Assembly: GCF_030384665.1 (NCBI RefSeq) | Contig: NC_083673.1 | Coordinates: forward strand, 691,501 to 755,500 | From: Lodderomyces elongisporus | Lineage: Eukaryota; Ascomycota; Pichiomycetes; Serinales; Debaryomycetaceae | Length of the DNA stretch: 64,000 nt | Direction: 5' to 3' | The notes under the pieces: generated by a model | Told to the model about the DNA's origin: nothing | Seen by the model: only the letters and a program-made list of their open reading frames with translations | Database searches by the model: none | Program-made: the position numbers and the translations under genes | Shown: positions 51,651-61,704 of the stretch, one piece after another | How positions within the stretch are numbered: the first letter of the stretch is position 1 | Layout: every line of letters begins with the position of its first letter

Positions 51651-52495
51651 TTATTACTACTACTACTACTACTACTACCACAATAAGGGCTTCTTTTTTA
51701 TAATGAATAAATTCTATCACCTCGAACTACCAGCGCTACAAATCACTCTTTATTTCTTTATTTTTTTTTTCTTAAAATGCTTTTACTCCATCCCCACTCC
51801 CCACAACAATTCATCTCTCCATTTCTCCAGCCAGATTTATGATCTTAGTTGTTTTCTTTTCTTTTTTATTTATTTTTGCAGACAAAGTTCGATCTCGGAG
51901 TTGCACTTGCTTGCACCTAATCAGACATTATTCTTTGTTTAAACACACCACCCCTTTATGACTATGCACCAAGCTTCCTTATTCTTAATCTCATTACCAC
52001 TCTATTGGATTTTTCTTCTTCTTCTTCTTCTTCTTCTTCGTCTTCTTGACATATGGCCCATAACTTTTTATTTCTTATTTTAATTTTTCACTTTGTCACT
52101 GTGGGGAAAAAGTGGGGGTGTAATTAATTAGCGATAAAAAAAAAATTATCAACTGATTTATTTCAAATCAAATTGCTTTAGTACATAAGTGCATACACCG
52201 GAGACGTCGGAGTTTCTTGTCTATTCTTTTCTTCTAACAGCTATTGCTTTTCAGTTCCTAAAGAACTATACACACGTACACACAAATATACATGTTTTTT
52301 CTATTACTCTTAACCTTTACTTAGTAGCAAAAAAAAAGCTGGAGATGTTTAGTATATGGCATAAGAATCCATTCTTATACCCAAAAGTTTAAAGTTGTAA
52401 GATGATAAAAAACAGAGCTACCAATTGTAAAATAGCTGAACCTCTAAATCTTGCAAAAGTCTTACCTTGCGTAGTAGGTAGCCACGCGCAAGAAC

Positions 52496-52503
52496 CTCAT
52501 CGC
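52496..52503. promoter_or_regulatory. PAC word (CTCATCGC / GCGATGAG)
   Basis: An exact PAC core, typical of promoters of ribosome biogenesis and RNA polymerase I/III genes in yeasts. It lies about 90 bp before the inverted-repeat island. Its function here is inferred. Confidence 0.35.
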
Positions 52504-52593
52504 CAAATCTTTTTTCTCTTCTCTTTATTTTTCTTTTGCTTCCTTTTCCTTTTCTTCTTCCTTTTCTTCTTCTTCTTCTTCTTTTTCGAAATT

Positions 52594-52735
52594 CCAATCC
52601 AGGGGACTTTATCTCCGATTGCATGCCATCATTTAGGTGTAATCGGTAAACGAATCCCCCAGATTGGCTGAATACTACCAAGGTAGTATTCTAAAGACAT
52701 TTGCAGAAGAATCAACATCGTTACTCATTTAGAAG
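52594..52735 (+). ncRNA. Candidate structured RNA (nested inverted repeats)
   Basis: A 13-nt arm CCAATCCAGGGGA (52594-52606) pairs with TCCCCCAGATTGG (52655-52667) except for two central mismatches. Inside it CCGATT (52615-52620) pairs exactly with AATCGG (52641-52646), leaving two opposed internal-loop strands of 8 nt, a hairpin-pocket-hairpin shape. GAATACTACC (52670-52679) is then inverted at 52682-52691, and TTCTAAA/TTTAGAA offers an alternative stem. A T run follows at 52750. The shape recalls an H/ACA hairpin, but boxes and spacing do not fit well. Strand and transcription are unproven. Confidence 0.3.
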
Positions 52736-53259
52736 TATTTTCTTTTCTTCTTTTTTTTTATTTTTGAAAGAAAATAAGAACATTTCACACTATTCTTCAA
52801 TTTTTAAATTTAAATTTAATTTTGAAGAGGTGAGGAAAATGTGTTGATGCTTTTGATAATGTCTTACATCCCCTTCCTTTTCATTTTTTGCTCTTTCTTT
52901 GTAAATGGTGGTTGTATCTATACTGTCAAATATCCTCTTTTGTTGCAGTTTACAATACAAAAGTGCCAAAGTGCCAAAGTACCAAAGTACCAAAGCACGA
53001 AAAACGAAAAACGAAAAACAAAATTGAACAATCGTGAATGTGTATAACCCGCCTCCATCAAATAAACTTATGATGAACATCGAAGAAACCCTTAAATGGA
53101 CTCAAAAACCTAAGAATGGAAGACTAATAGAAAAAAACAGCAAAGTTACAGACATATGTAAACATAAAAATTGTAAACAAAAAAAAAAAACAAAAACAAA
53201 ACTGACTCTAGATGATTTTCTACATACTAAAAATCTGAAGCTTATACTACAGCTTAGCA

Positions 53260-56043
53260 TTATAAACCAGGAACAGTTACTTGTCCCAGCTTCAAGCAAT
53301 CATTGAACACAGCAAGCGGCGGCTGTTCTCCCTCATTACTATTTCCCAGTTCATTCTGTAGTTTATTCAAATCAGCACTCTGGTTCTCATTGAGAAACTT
53401 TCTCAACATTGGACCTACCAGCTTAGAGCTTAGAAATTGGCCATCTCCTGCAAGTTCTTCTCCAGTTCCAAACTCTACCAATTCGCCTTTAGCTACTGCA
53501 CACTTCGATTTGAAATCGCAAAATTTGCATTTGGATCTATCATCGACAAACTTGGGCGCAGCTTCTCCAGTCCAAAATAAACACGCTTTTTCAACTTCAT
53601 TTCGAAGCTCTTGTTCGTCGTATTCATAAACCATAGTTTTCATATTCCGTGTCGAATACGCATTATGATACTCAACAGTTGTTTCAGGACCCAAAAAAGG
53701 GTTCAAAATGCGATAAAATTGAGACGCACGAGCTGCAAAGTATCGTAATGTAGGTGGAGTTACCCATGATCTAAGCAATGGTTTGAGAAATCGATCAAAG
53801 TCAAACTTAGGTTCAAGTTGCAATTCTTCTAAGCCTTTGAGAAACCCATCATTTACTGGGCTCACAAAGGAGAACTCGTTTATATCTTGAAACAAAGCAT
53901 GGAAATGGTATGGCTTTCTTGCTTTAGTAGAAATAGTGGGAAAACCAGAAAAAGTAGAAGAACTGCATGAAGATGATGATGAAGTAGAAAAAGATGATGA
54001 TGAAGAAGAAGCAGATGTATGCGCATCAAATGCCTCGTGGCCAATCAGCTCGCCTCTACTCAACTTGACAAAGTCCTTATAGAACAAGTCGTGATGTTTA
54101 ACCAATATCTTCAAAACAGTCAAGGGGCTCAATGGTTTGTCAACATCTAGATTTCGCGCCTTGGCATTCTTCAAAAGAAACTCGTAGCCCATATGTTCAT
54201 TAGATCCCAAGATTTCAAACATGTAGCGGTAGTAAAATGTTTGCAACTTAGCACCAGCAATTACAGACTCTTGTTTGGGCAACAGATTTCTTTGCCTAGT
54301 CTTGATATCCGACAATGTTAGCGATAAATTTGCAGTGCTATACTCCTTCAATAGTAGTTTCATTTCTGTCAAAAATATCGTGAGGTCTATAATTGGTGTT
54401 TGATTTTGGTCCTTCTCAAATTCAAATTCAATCATGTTACCTGCTTCAACAAACATGATGTAATCATGTAAATCATTTGGATTTGCAAGCTTTAAAAGAT
54501 CAATCACTCCACTTACCAAAATAGCATCACGGAGCTTCAGTTGGTAGTCAACATTGGCTTCTTTCACTTCATAAGATTGTTGACTTAAGAATTCGTGTCT
54601 TTTTAAATCAATGTGTCCATGCACCAAAACTTCTCTGGCATGACTTCTTGTCAACAAAATAAATAGCCGATAGATTATTTGATCTGCCCAGTCCAACGCC
54701 AATAAATCCTCAGATTCTATTTGTAATAAATCTTCCAAATTTTGTTTCGAAATGGTATTATTTGCAACGTATTCCTTTTCAAGTTCAAATTTGTCCATTT
54801 CATTGTTCTTCTGCACATCATGCACACTGTTGTGCTTCAAAAAATGCTTTAATTCTTCAACCTTGACCCCAATAAACTCATTGATCGATCCCAAGTCCTT
54901 TAAAATTTCCGGGTGTGTTTCTTCTTCCAAGTTTGCATGGTGTTGTTTCCCAATATTCATGGCTTCATTCTCAGTCCTGATACTTCCTGAAAACACCTCA
55001 TAATATTCTCGAAGCTGGCACCAATTATCAATCAACATTTTAGTCGTTGATAATCGTGGATTTCGAGTAATCGACTTATCAGTATTGTTGTTTTTATAGA
55101 ATTGGAAAGGACTAGAGTCATCCCTGTTGTGTAGTGGATTCATTGTGGGTAAATTTTGATCCTGTGGCACATGCCAGTTTTCATATATATGCACTAATTT
55201 CTCATTCTGTAATAGTTGAGATTCGCCGAGATCATCAAGGTCTTCTCCATCACCAACAACGTTCTTGTCCTTGGCCTTGTCCTTGTCCTTGTCCGTACCT
55301 TTGTCCTTAACGTTGTCTTGATGACTAGTTTTCAAGTTGTCCAACTTTTTCTTGATCTTTCCCTTTGCGCCTCTTGTCTTTACCTTTGGTTCTGCTGCAT
55401 AGACAAGTTGACTAATCAACGATTGAACATACGCGTGTTCTTCATTGCGATCCAATCTTTCTTCAAAATCACGAATTTGGCTAATACTGTAATTTGCAAA
55501 TTGATTTGAAATATTAAATAAACTTTCACTTTCATCCTCCTTCTCCAAAAGACTAGAGTTAATGCTGTTTGTGGAGGACCAGTTACTCTCTTCATAAACC
55601 TGCCCACTCTGTCTCGGTCGACTAGTTTGTAGATCATCTTTATTCTGTATCAGTAAATTCCCCATAGCTGCTTCCACCGTAGTATAAATTAATTCTGTCT
55701 CATTATCAGTTAGACCGTTTTCTGGTATCTGCTTCACATCAGGTGGTACACTATTCAAACTCAGCGATGATTCCAGAATCGAAGATGTTACCAGACTACT
55801 CATCCCAACGCGTTGAGAATCAGTTATCGTGTTTCCCTTATTTTCGTCTTCATTTTCATTTGCCATTCCGGGTTCACCTCCTCTTTTGGTAGACTTGACA
55901 TAATGTCGATAATGAATATATTTTCCTCTATAGCTGAAGCTCATATCTTGTCTATGTCGTAGTCTGTATAAGCTTGATCTAACGACTTGTTTCCATATAT
56001 TCATATCTCGTCCACCCCTACTACCACTAGTATTAATTATCAA
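53260..56043 (-). CDS. EXO5: Exo5/Dem1, mitochondrial single-strand exonuclease V
   Basis: A 927-residue protein whose C-terminal half matches Exo5/Dem1. Seen are HGHIDLKRHEFLSQQ (about 491), AKLQTFYYRYM (about 606), a late YEYDEQELRNEVEKACLFW, and the iron-sulfur cluster cysteines KCKFCDFKSKC (about 851-861) with the partner Cys in ACLFW. Yeast Exo5 (585 residues) maintains mitochondrial DNA. Residues from Met14 (56004), MNIWKQVVRSSLYRLRHRQD, look like a matrix presequence, so 56004 is an alternative start. A long, disordered, acidic N-terminal region (about 60-330, with DKDKDKAKDK) makes it unusually large. Confidence 0.88.
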   Translation of the reverse strand: MIINTSGSRGGRDMNIWKQVVRSSLYRLRHRQDMSFSYRGKYIHYRHYVKSTKRGGEPGMANENEDENKGNTITDSQRVGMSSLVTSSILESSLSLNSVPPDVKQIPENGLTDNETELIYTTVEAAMGNLLIQNKDDLQTSRPRQSGQVYEESNWSSTNSINSSLLEKEDESESLFNISNQFANYSISQIRDFEERLDRNEEHAYVQSLISQLVYAAEPKVKTRGAKGKIKKKLDNLKTSHQDNVKDKGTDKDKDKAKDKNVVGDGEDLDDLGESQLLQNEKLVHIYENWHVPQDQNLPTMNPLHNRDDSSPFQFYKNNNTDKSITRNPRLSTTKMLIDNWCQLREYYEVFSGSIRTENEAMNIGKQHHANLEEETHPEILKDLGSINEFIGVKVEELKHFLKHNSVHDVQKNNEMDKFELEKEYVANNTISKQNLEDLLQIESEDLLALDWADQIIYRLFILLTRSHAREVLVHGHIDLKRHEFLSQQSYEVKEANVDYQLKLRDAILVSGVIDLLKLANPNDLHDYIMFVEAGNMIEFEFEKDQNQTPIIDLTIFLTEMKLLLKEYSTANLSLTLSDIKTRQRNLLPKQESVIAGAKLQTFYYRYMFEILGSNEHMGYEFLLKNAKARNLDVDKPLSPLTVLKILVKHHDLFYKDFVKLSRGELIGHEAFDAHTSASSSSSSFSTSSSSSCSSSTFSGFPTISTKARKPYHFHALFQDINEFSFVSPVNDGFLKGLEELQLEPKFDFDRFLKPLLRSWVTPPTLRYFAARASQFYRILNPFLGPETTVEYHNAYSTRNMKTMVYEYDEQELRNEVEKACLFWTGEAAPKFVDDRSKCKFCDFKSKCAVAKGELVEFGTGEELAGDGQFLSSKLVGPMLRKFLNENQSADLNKLQNELGNSNEGEQPPLAVFNDCLKLGQVTVPGL

Positions 56044-56241
56044 ATGACTACTAAGCTCACCTGACCAGTTGCGATCGCTTGTTCCAAAGTTTGATCCAAC
56101 GCGATGTCAATATATCCAGGATTTGAGAAATTATGGCTTTGTTTATAATGTGCTTTGGAGAATTATAAATGGAGTACAATGTGCTTGCAAAGGTGTATAG
56201 TTGGTATGATTCGCTGTTGTCTCCTTGCAACGTCTTGGTTA

Positions 56242-56311
56242 ACGCGTTTTGCGTTTTGCGTTCTGCGTTCTGTGTTCTGTGTTCTGTGCTCTGCGTTTTG
56301 CGTTTACGCGT
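56242..56311. repeat. 7-bp minisatellite bounded by two ACGCGT (MCB) words
   Basis: Nine 7-bp units (GCGTTTT, GCGTTCT, GTGTTCT variants) run from 56244 to 56306. ACGCGT is at 56242-56247 and at 56306-56311. The block lies 200-270 bp upstream of the EXO5 start. Confidence 0.85.
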
Positions 56312-56903
56312 TGTGCTAGCTCAATGGATTCTGCTGTGTTTAAATTCAAAGAAGAGGTAGAAAGTAGTTGGCCAAAAAAAAAAAATGAGGAGCTGGACAA
56401 GAGTGGCAAAAATTGATGAAAGAGGAGGTAAGGTTGGGGCAAGTCCTCTGTTGCAGTGTAAAGAAAGCAAAAAGTCTATTTGTGTGTTGAAAATGTGTTT
56501 TAAAAAAGAGAGAGATTAAAGTTTTCGCTGGACAAGCATTTTTCTTCTGTTGATTTGGGTGCTAAAAGTTGAAGAGTTTTAATTAATTAATTAATTATTT
56601 CTTCTAGGTTTGAAAGGAAGTTTAATTTTCCATTTCGTTCATGTTTCATGATTCATTTTTTATTTTTCATCATCCATATATTACATTCATTCATGGGTAT
56701 TTATTATCGATCATGTATGATTCTTAGCCAATGGAAGATAGTGACAATGTAATGGACTTGGGAAAGGATGGAAGAAGAGGGAAAAGAAAGAGAAGTTATT
56801 TTTTTCCAATACGGATGATGGGCTCGCTGTCTCCATTTCGCAAATACGCTCAAATAAAAGTTTAATTTTCAAACTTAAGGGAAAAAGAATCTTCTTTTCT
56901 TGC

Positions 56904-56924
56904 GGGGGGGGGGGGGGGGGGGGG
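56904..56924 (+). repeat. Run of 21 G
   Basis: An uninterrupted G tract in an AT-rich background. Such a tract can form a quadruplex and is also prone to length error in sequencing. Confidence 0.9.
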
Positions 56925-57112
56925 TGTTGTTTGACAGTGTCATTCTCGATTGTCTATAAACTAATGCAACTTTTCTCCTATATATCATTATTTCCTATAT
57001 ATAAAGAAATGAATATGATGATAATAAAAAATCAAAATCATTTTTTTTTTCTTTGTTGAATACTTTTAAAAATCTTAATGCTATAGTTTCCAACTAACAT
57101 TGTGCCTAACCT

Positions 57113-57589
57113 TTAATGGATGCCTCTTTTCAACTTTAAAGAATCTCTCTTTTTTTCATTTAATGAAACGTGTGCAGGTATGTTTACTTTTTCGCATTCG
57201 CCGTCTTCTGGCATTTGTTGCTGCAGTTGCTGTGGAGTACTGACACCACCTGCACTGCCAAAATATTCTTCACCTGGAGTAGTTGCCGATAAGAATGGTG
57301 AGTCTAATGCTAAACCGCTACCATAATAATTGTTGTTGTTGTTGTTACTGTTGGTAGATGTTTGTGACGAAATTGACGATGAGCCTGACCGACCATTTAG
57401 TGCATTCAAGGCTTGAATATTTGCACTTTCCATATTAATAGAGTTTTGTAGGTGGCTATTTGCTCTCAAAGACGATGATGAGGACATGGTAGATGAGGAG
57501 CTTTTGTTTCTTCTCAAGTTTGCATAGATATCATTGGGATTTTGGAAGGATGCATCATATTGTGAAGGCTGTTGCTGTTGTTGTTGCAG

Positions 57590-57666
<77 letters not shown>

Positions 57667-58669
57667 GCAGTTGTTGCAGTTGTTGTTGTTGTTGTTGAAA
57701 TTGTTGCGATACTGGCGAGCCAGTAGAGTTGATTGAACCTCTATGTGATGCAGGTGGCGTATTATCTATATGGTGGTCCATCATCATTGAGTTCAAGTGT
57801 CCATTGATGATATTGGTTTGTAATTGGGGCAATTGTGAGTAGGGACCTCCTCCATTTGCGTTCGATGTTCTGTTAATCATTGTTTGTGGAACATAGTCCA
57901 TCAATGAGTCTGTGCTTACATTAAACTCTGCTTGGCCGCTAATACCAGTTGATCCGTGAGGCGCATTGGGGCCATGAGGTCTCAAATTGTATATATTACC
58001 CACGTGTAGCCAATTGTTTGAGTTATTTCTCGTAAGCGATTGTTTTCTTAAATTCACCAGTGACGAACGAGACCTTGCAGCCAAAGCAGCAGCATTCTGT
58101 TGTTGCTGTTGTTGTTGTTGTTGCTGTTGTTGTTGCAGATTGTAATTCATTACATTCATCTCGTTTAGTGACAAGTTGGATATAGATGAGTTTTTAAGGC
58201 CATTCGACATTGGCAAGTTACCAGTGTTATTGTTGATACTATAGTTTCTGCTTTGAGTGTTGCATCTGCTTACTCCACAGGATAATGGCTCATCAATGTC
58301 TGTTAGTATATCGTCTGATTCATTATGCGTTGGGTGCTGGTAAAGTGAGCTCGGTTGTTGTTGTTGCTGCTGTTGTTGCTGCTGCTGCTGTTGTGCAACC
58401 GGAGCAGCTGGAGCAGCTGGAGCCGAGGGTGCTTGATAAAACGAGTACAGTGTCTGGTGTTTCAATGGAGGTGGCTGTGGGTGGTGAGGGTGTTGGTATG
58501 GGTGTGGCAGTGCTGGTGCTTCTAAAGGTGTGCTTACAGTCTGATCAATAGGTGTAAAAGGTATTGAGTTAAAGCTGCCATTTGGTGTTGGGTTAAAGTC
58601 TTGCCTGTTCAAGTTCAAATGAAGGTTGTTGTTTTTATTCTTTGTCATCATTATTGGTGGGAATGGCAA
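57113..58669 (-). CDS. Gln/Asn-rich protein of unknown function
   Basis: A 518-residue protein dominated by low complexity: poly-Gln runs near 93-105, 176-190 and a long one near 320-370, Asn-rich stretches, and Ser clusters. Between them are less biased segments: TPNGSFNSIPFTPIDQTVSTP near the start, SRSSLVNLRKQSLTRNNSNNWLHVG (about 198-222, quoted in part), and a basic end, NEKKRDSLKLKRGIH. No DNA- or RNA-binding domain is visible. The style and the 3-kb upstream region resemble fungal regulatory proteins (inference). Met7 and Met8 are alternative starts. Confidence 0.75.
57586..57698 (-). repeat. Long CAA repeat (poly-Gln) in coding sequence
   Basis: On the plus strand a nearly pure TTG run with rare CTG interruptions, encoding the longest poly-Gln tract of the 57113-58669 gene. 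Confidence 0.95.
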
Positions 58670-59023
58670 AAAAGTTTTCAGTCAACTGGAAGGTGGTGGT
58701 GGTGGTGGTGGGGAATGGGCGTAAGGGAGGAAGGGTTGGGGAAAAACGTATCAATATATAAGTTTATAAATATATTTTAAATTCAAAGTCAGAATGGTGC
58801 TAAAGGGTTGTGGCGACTAGTCACGTGTATTCTTGACTAAGGGAGACGTGTGCTTTTTTTTCTTTTCTTTTCCTTTTTTTTGAGTTTTCTTCAAATGAGA
58901 AATTTATCGTGTAGGTACTATTCTTCTCTTTTGTAATAGTCAGAGATGGGAATAGTGTCGTTAAGATGGTTGTAAATGGATCTTGACTCGGTATCGCTAG
59001 TATTGCTTTTCGATTATTTGTGT

Positions 59024-59350
59024 TTATTTTTTTCTTTTTTTTTTTTTTTTTGCAAAGTTGATTGAATGTGGAAATGGGTGGTGTTGAAATACTTGTGCAA
59101 TATACGCGTTGAGTTCTCTCTTTCTTGCTTTTAGTTCTAGTTTCCTTTGGATGAAGGTTTGTTCCTGTTCTATATTTGGGATTTCAATAACTAAATAAAC
59201 AAAGTAGAAAAGAGTAAGAGTAAGAGTAAGAGTAAGAGAAGAAAAATGGAAGGAAAGAGAAAAGTGGAAACAAAATTTGTACTTGTGTCTAAATTGAGAG
59301 ATTATATCTGTCTCTTTATATATAAAATTGTATGTACATTCTCCAGTCAT
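59024..59350 (-). CDS. Possible small gene, perhaps spliced
   Basis: A 108-codon frame. Its second half reads like a real helical protein, IEIPNIEQEQTFIQRKLELK then ARKRELNAYIAQVFQHHPFP, and ends in a Lys run. The first half is Leu-Thr/Phe low complexity from the hexamer array. On the minus strand TTTATTTAG directly precedes TTATTGAAATC, so a 3' splice site joined to a short first exon (MTGE-) is possible, but I find no TACTAAC and the only GT donor is GTACAT. I do not recognise a family. Confidence 0.3.
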   Translation of the reverse strand: MTGECTYNFIYKETDIISQFRHKYKFCFHFSLSFHFSSLTLTLTLTLFYFVYLVIEIPNIEQEQTFIQRKLELKARKRELNAYIAQVFQHHPFPHSINFAKKKKKRKK

Positions 59351-60285
59351 TGTGAATTAATATCTCAAGATATGCTTCAACATTCCAGGAACTATTGTCT
59401 TTCTTCAACCACAATAACCAATGGAGTCTGAGTGCTAATAATAATTTTAATTAATAAATAAAAATAAAATAAAAAATAAATAAGAAAAAATAAAAAAGCA
59501 ATCATGACTCTGCGTATTTTTTGCTGGATTTTCTCTTTTTTTTTTTCTTAATATTTTTTCGCTTTGTGTTTTGTAGTGGGTAGTGGTGGTGTTTTTGTTA
59601 GAGGAAAAAAAAAAAGATAGCGGCTAAATTGTGAAAATTCTACTCATTAAAAGTATCTGTGTAACAACTACAACTACAACTACAACTACAACAACAACAA
59701 CACCACCACCAACACCACCACCAATAGTGATATTAATTTTTCATTTATTTTTATTTTTCAGGTTGTTGCTTTTTGTTGAATTAATTATAGTCAAAAGTTG
59801 GGGGAGTAGAGAGGGGTGGGGAAGGAAAAGGAAGGAAATAATACTTCTAGTGGAAGACGTGTTGTTTTTCTTCAGTTGAAACCATTAGCAGCAGCAGCAA
59901 CAAGAACAACAACAACAACACAAAATAGAATGTTTATCTCATGTATCACATCTGCTCTTTCTCCAATATACAATATGGGAGCAAGCATACGGGACTGGGT
60001 CTATCAGATCCAATCTTTCTTTTTCTTTTTGGAGTCTACGGTACAAACATCTTGTTCCTGCTTTGACAAAAATTAAGAAACAAAAAACTTAAAAGAAAAG
60101 ACAAAGCAAATTCCCTTTCTTTAGTGTATGTTTAAGTATATACGTATATACGTATATATATATATATATGTCACTTGGTGCAATAAAAAGGGACATAGGT
60201 AAATGGTGAACATTGTTGTAAGTTGTTCAACAAACACAGCGTTGATAGGAAAACCCCTATAAGTTGTTAAGTGGAAGTAACAGAA

Positions 60286-60383
60286 GTTGTCCCGTTGTCC
60301 CGTTGTCCCGTTGTCCTGTTGTCCTGTTGTCCTGTTGTCCTGTTGTCCTGTTGTCCTGTTGTCCCGTTGTCCCGTTGTCCTGT
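60286..60383. repeat. 8-bp tandem repeat (GTTGTCCY)
   Basis: About 12 copies of GTTGTCCC or GTTGTCCT. The C/T variants are blocked: C copies at both ends and about six T copies in the middle. It gives open frames with Thr-Gly-Gln/Asp repeats that I treat as spurious. Confidence 0.92.
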
Positions 60384-61704
60384 CATTTGCTATCGGCAGT
60401 CTCTTCACCTTCTTCACTTTCCTCACCTTCCGTTTCTCCCTCGTCTATTTCTCTTATCATACTTAATTTGTTGATGTTGGGTCAATTTCCAGTTCAGAAA
60501 GTAGAGATTTGCAACTCCGTATAACCCATCAATCTATTAGGTTCATAACACAACACAGCATGACACAACATGACATAGCATGGTGTGATGGACAAACATA
60601 TCCATCGTAAACATAATTTTTCTTCTTTAGGAAGTGTAATTGAAGCTTTAGTGGAAACAATCAATTTGCAAACAAAAAAAAAAATAAAAAAAATAAAAAA
60701 AAAATAAAAAAAATAAAGACGCGTTTGTCCTATTATGTTGCATTGTATGTCCATTGTATGTCTATTGTATGTCCATTGCTAATTCTTGATCTTTCTTTCT
60801 CTACTTCGCTCTTTAACCACTCCCTCTGTTTATGTCGAATTTTGCATCTATTTCTTTGCTCATTCACCATAACTCAGTGTTCACTCTCTAAAAACCACAT
60901 TTGCTTCATTTCACTCTATTCTGTTGTTTTTTTTCTTCTTCTTATATATATATATATATATATCTGTACATATTAACTCACGATGCTTATCAATTGTAAG
61001 GTTTAATTTCCAATCCTTTCGAGGCAGAATGACGACAGCAACAAGGTAACTAACTAACTAACTAACTAACCAGTTACCACCACCACAATCCAATCTAGAG
61101 CCAACAAATGGTTATAGGGATCTAATTTCTCGAATACCCAGGAAACTATCCTTCCACTTCATCTCAAATGCAGCGACAATCAATTGCATAGTATTTCATA
61201 TCAATGTATAATGACGTTTAAGATCTCAACACTATTGCGCTCAAAAAATGGTTACAAAAACATTTAAGGGGATAGGAAAGATTAACCAAAGTTTCTTCTC
61301 TTTTACCTCCAATCTCCACTCCCCATTCCTCACCCCCCCAGAAACAATAGAAATGCACAGCCACCATCTTCGCCCATCCACACCTCCTACTTTAATCAAT
61401 AACTCTATTTCCCTATTCATCCTTATCAACCTTTTTTCATATGCCATTGAAGAAGATAAAAGGCTCAATAGTATTGTCCAAGTTAGGTGGGGTTCAAAAC
61501 AAAACAAAAAAAAAACCATAAAAAGGAGTGATGTATATATATATATAAAACTCAACATCTCTTATTCTCTTGTAATTACTTTTGTCTCGCCCTCCCCACC
61601 ACCACTACCACCTCCCACAGACACAGACTCTTTCTCTTTCCCTCTGCTTCTTTATCATTTTACTTTTCCCAAATTACTCGGTAACAATAATATTTAATGT
61701 ATCA

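Larger units (their letters stand above)
48800..53259. other. 4.4-kb intergenic upstream of CIT1
   Basis: No recognisable protein gene is present; frames are short and low-complexity. Visible are A/T tracts (48885-49090), a (GA)n run (50118-50142), a (GA)n(GT)n run (50780-50824), a CTA repeat (51619-51677), and TTC repeats (52013-52040 and 52550-52585). The exception is the structured island at 52440-52740 listed separately. Confidence 0.55.
56044..57112. other. Intergenic: EXO5 upstream region and 3' side of Gln-rich gene
   Basis: Contains a 7-bp repeat with flanking ACGCGT words (56242-56311), a TTAA repeat near 56580-56600, and a run of 21 G at 56904-56924. No gene is seen. Confidence 0.6.
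58670..61704. other. 3.0-kb intergenic upstream of the Gln-rich gene
   Basis: Contains a TCACGTG word near 58824, a GTAAGA hexamer array (59213-59238), CAA/CAC repeats (59665-59722), an 8-bp repeat (60286-60383), an AAT-type A-rich tract (60675-60715) and an ACTA repeat (61046-61072). One possible small gene (59024-59350) is listed; otherwise no gene is seen. Confidence 0.55.

Noticed and set aside
52418..52681. 87-codon minus-strand frame over the island
   Set aside because: Its centre is a Lys/Arg run produced by a TTC/TTTTC repeat; the ends are non-repetitive but the inverted repeats explain them equally well.
52380..52740. SRP RNA, U1 snRNA (TTACCTT) or telomerase RNA in the structured island
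   Set aside because: No SRP domain IV motif, no U1 70K-binding loop, no recognisable telomere template; only short chance matches such as GTGTAATC.
48800..53259. Hidden larger gene or transposon in the 4.4-kb gap
   Set aside because: No long frame, no reverse transcriptase, integrase or transposase motif, and no terminal repeats are visible.
60121..60524. Frames with TGQQDN or CPVVLLS repeats
   Set aside because: They are translations of the 8-bp repeat in several frames; no independent coding evidence.
61248..61697. 149-codon plus-strand frame
   Set aside because: Ser/Pro/Ile-rich with AT-microsatellite and C-rich segments (IYIYIK, SPSPPPLPPP); overlaps the TAF3 3' side and looks like chance.
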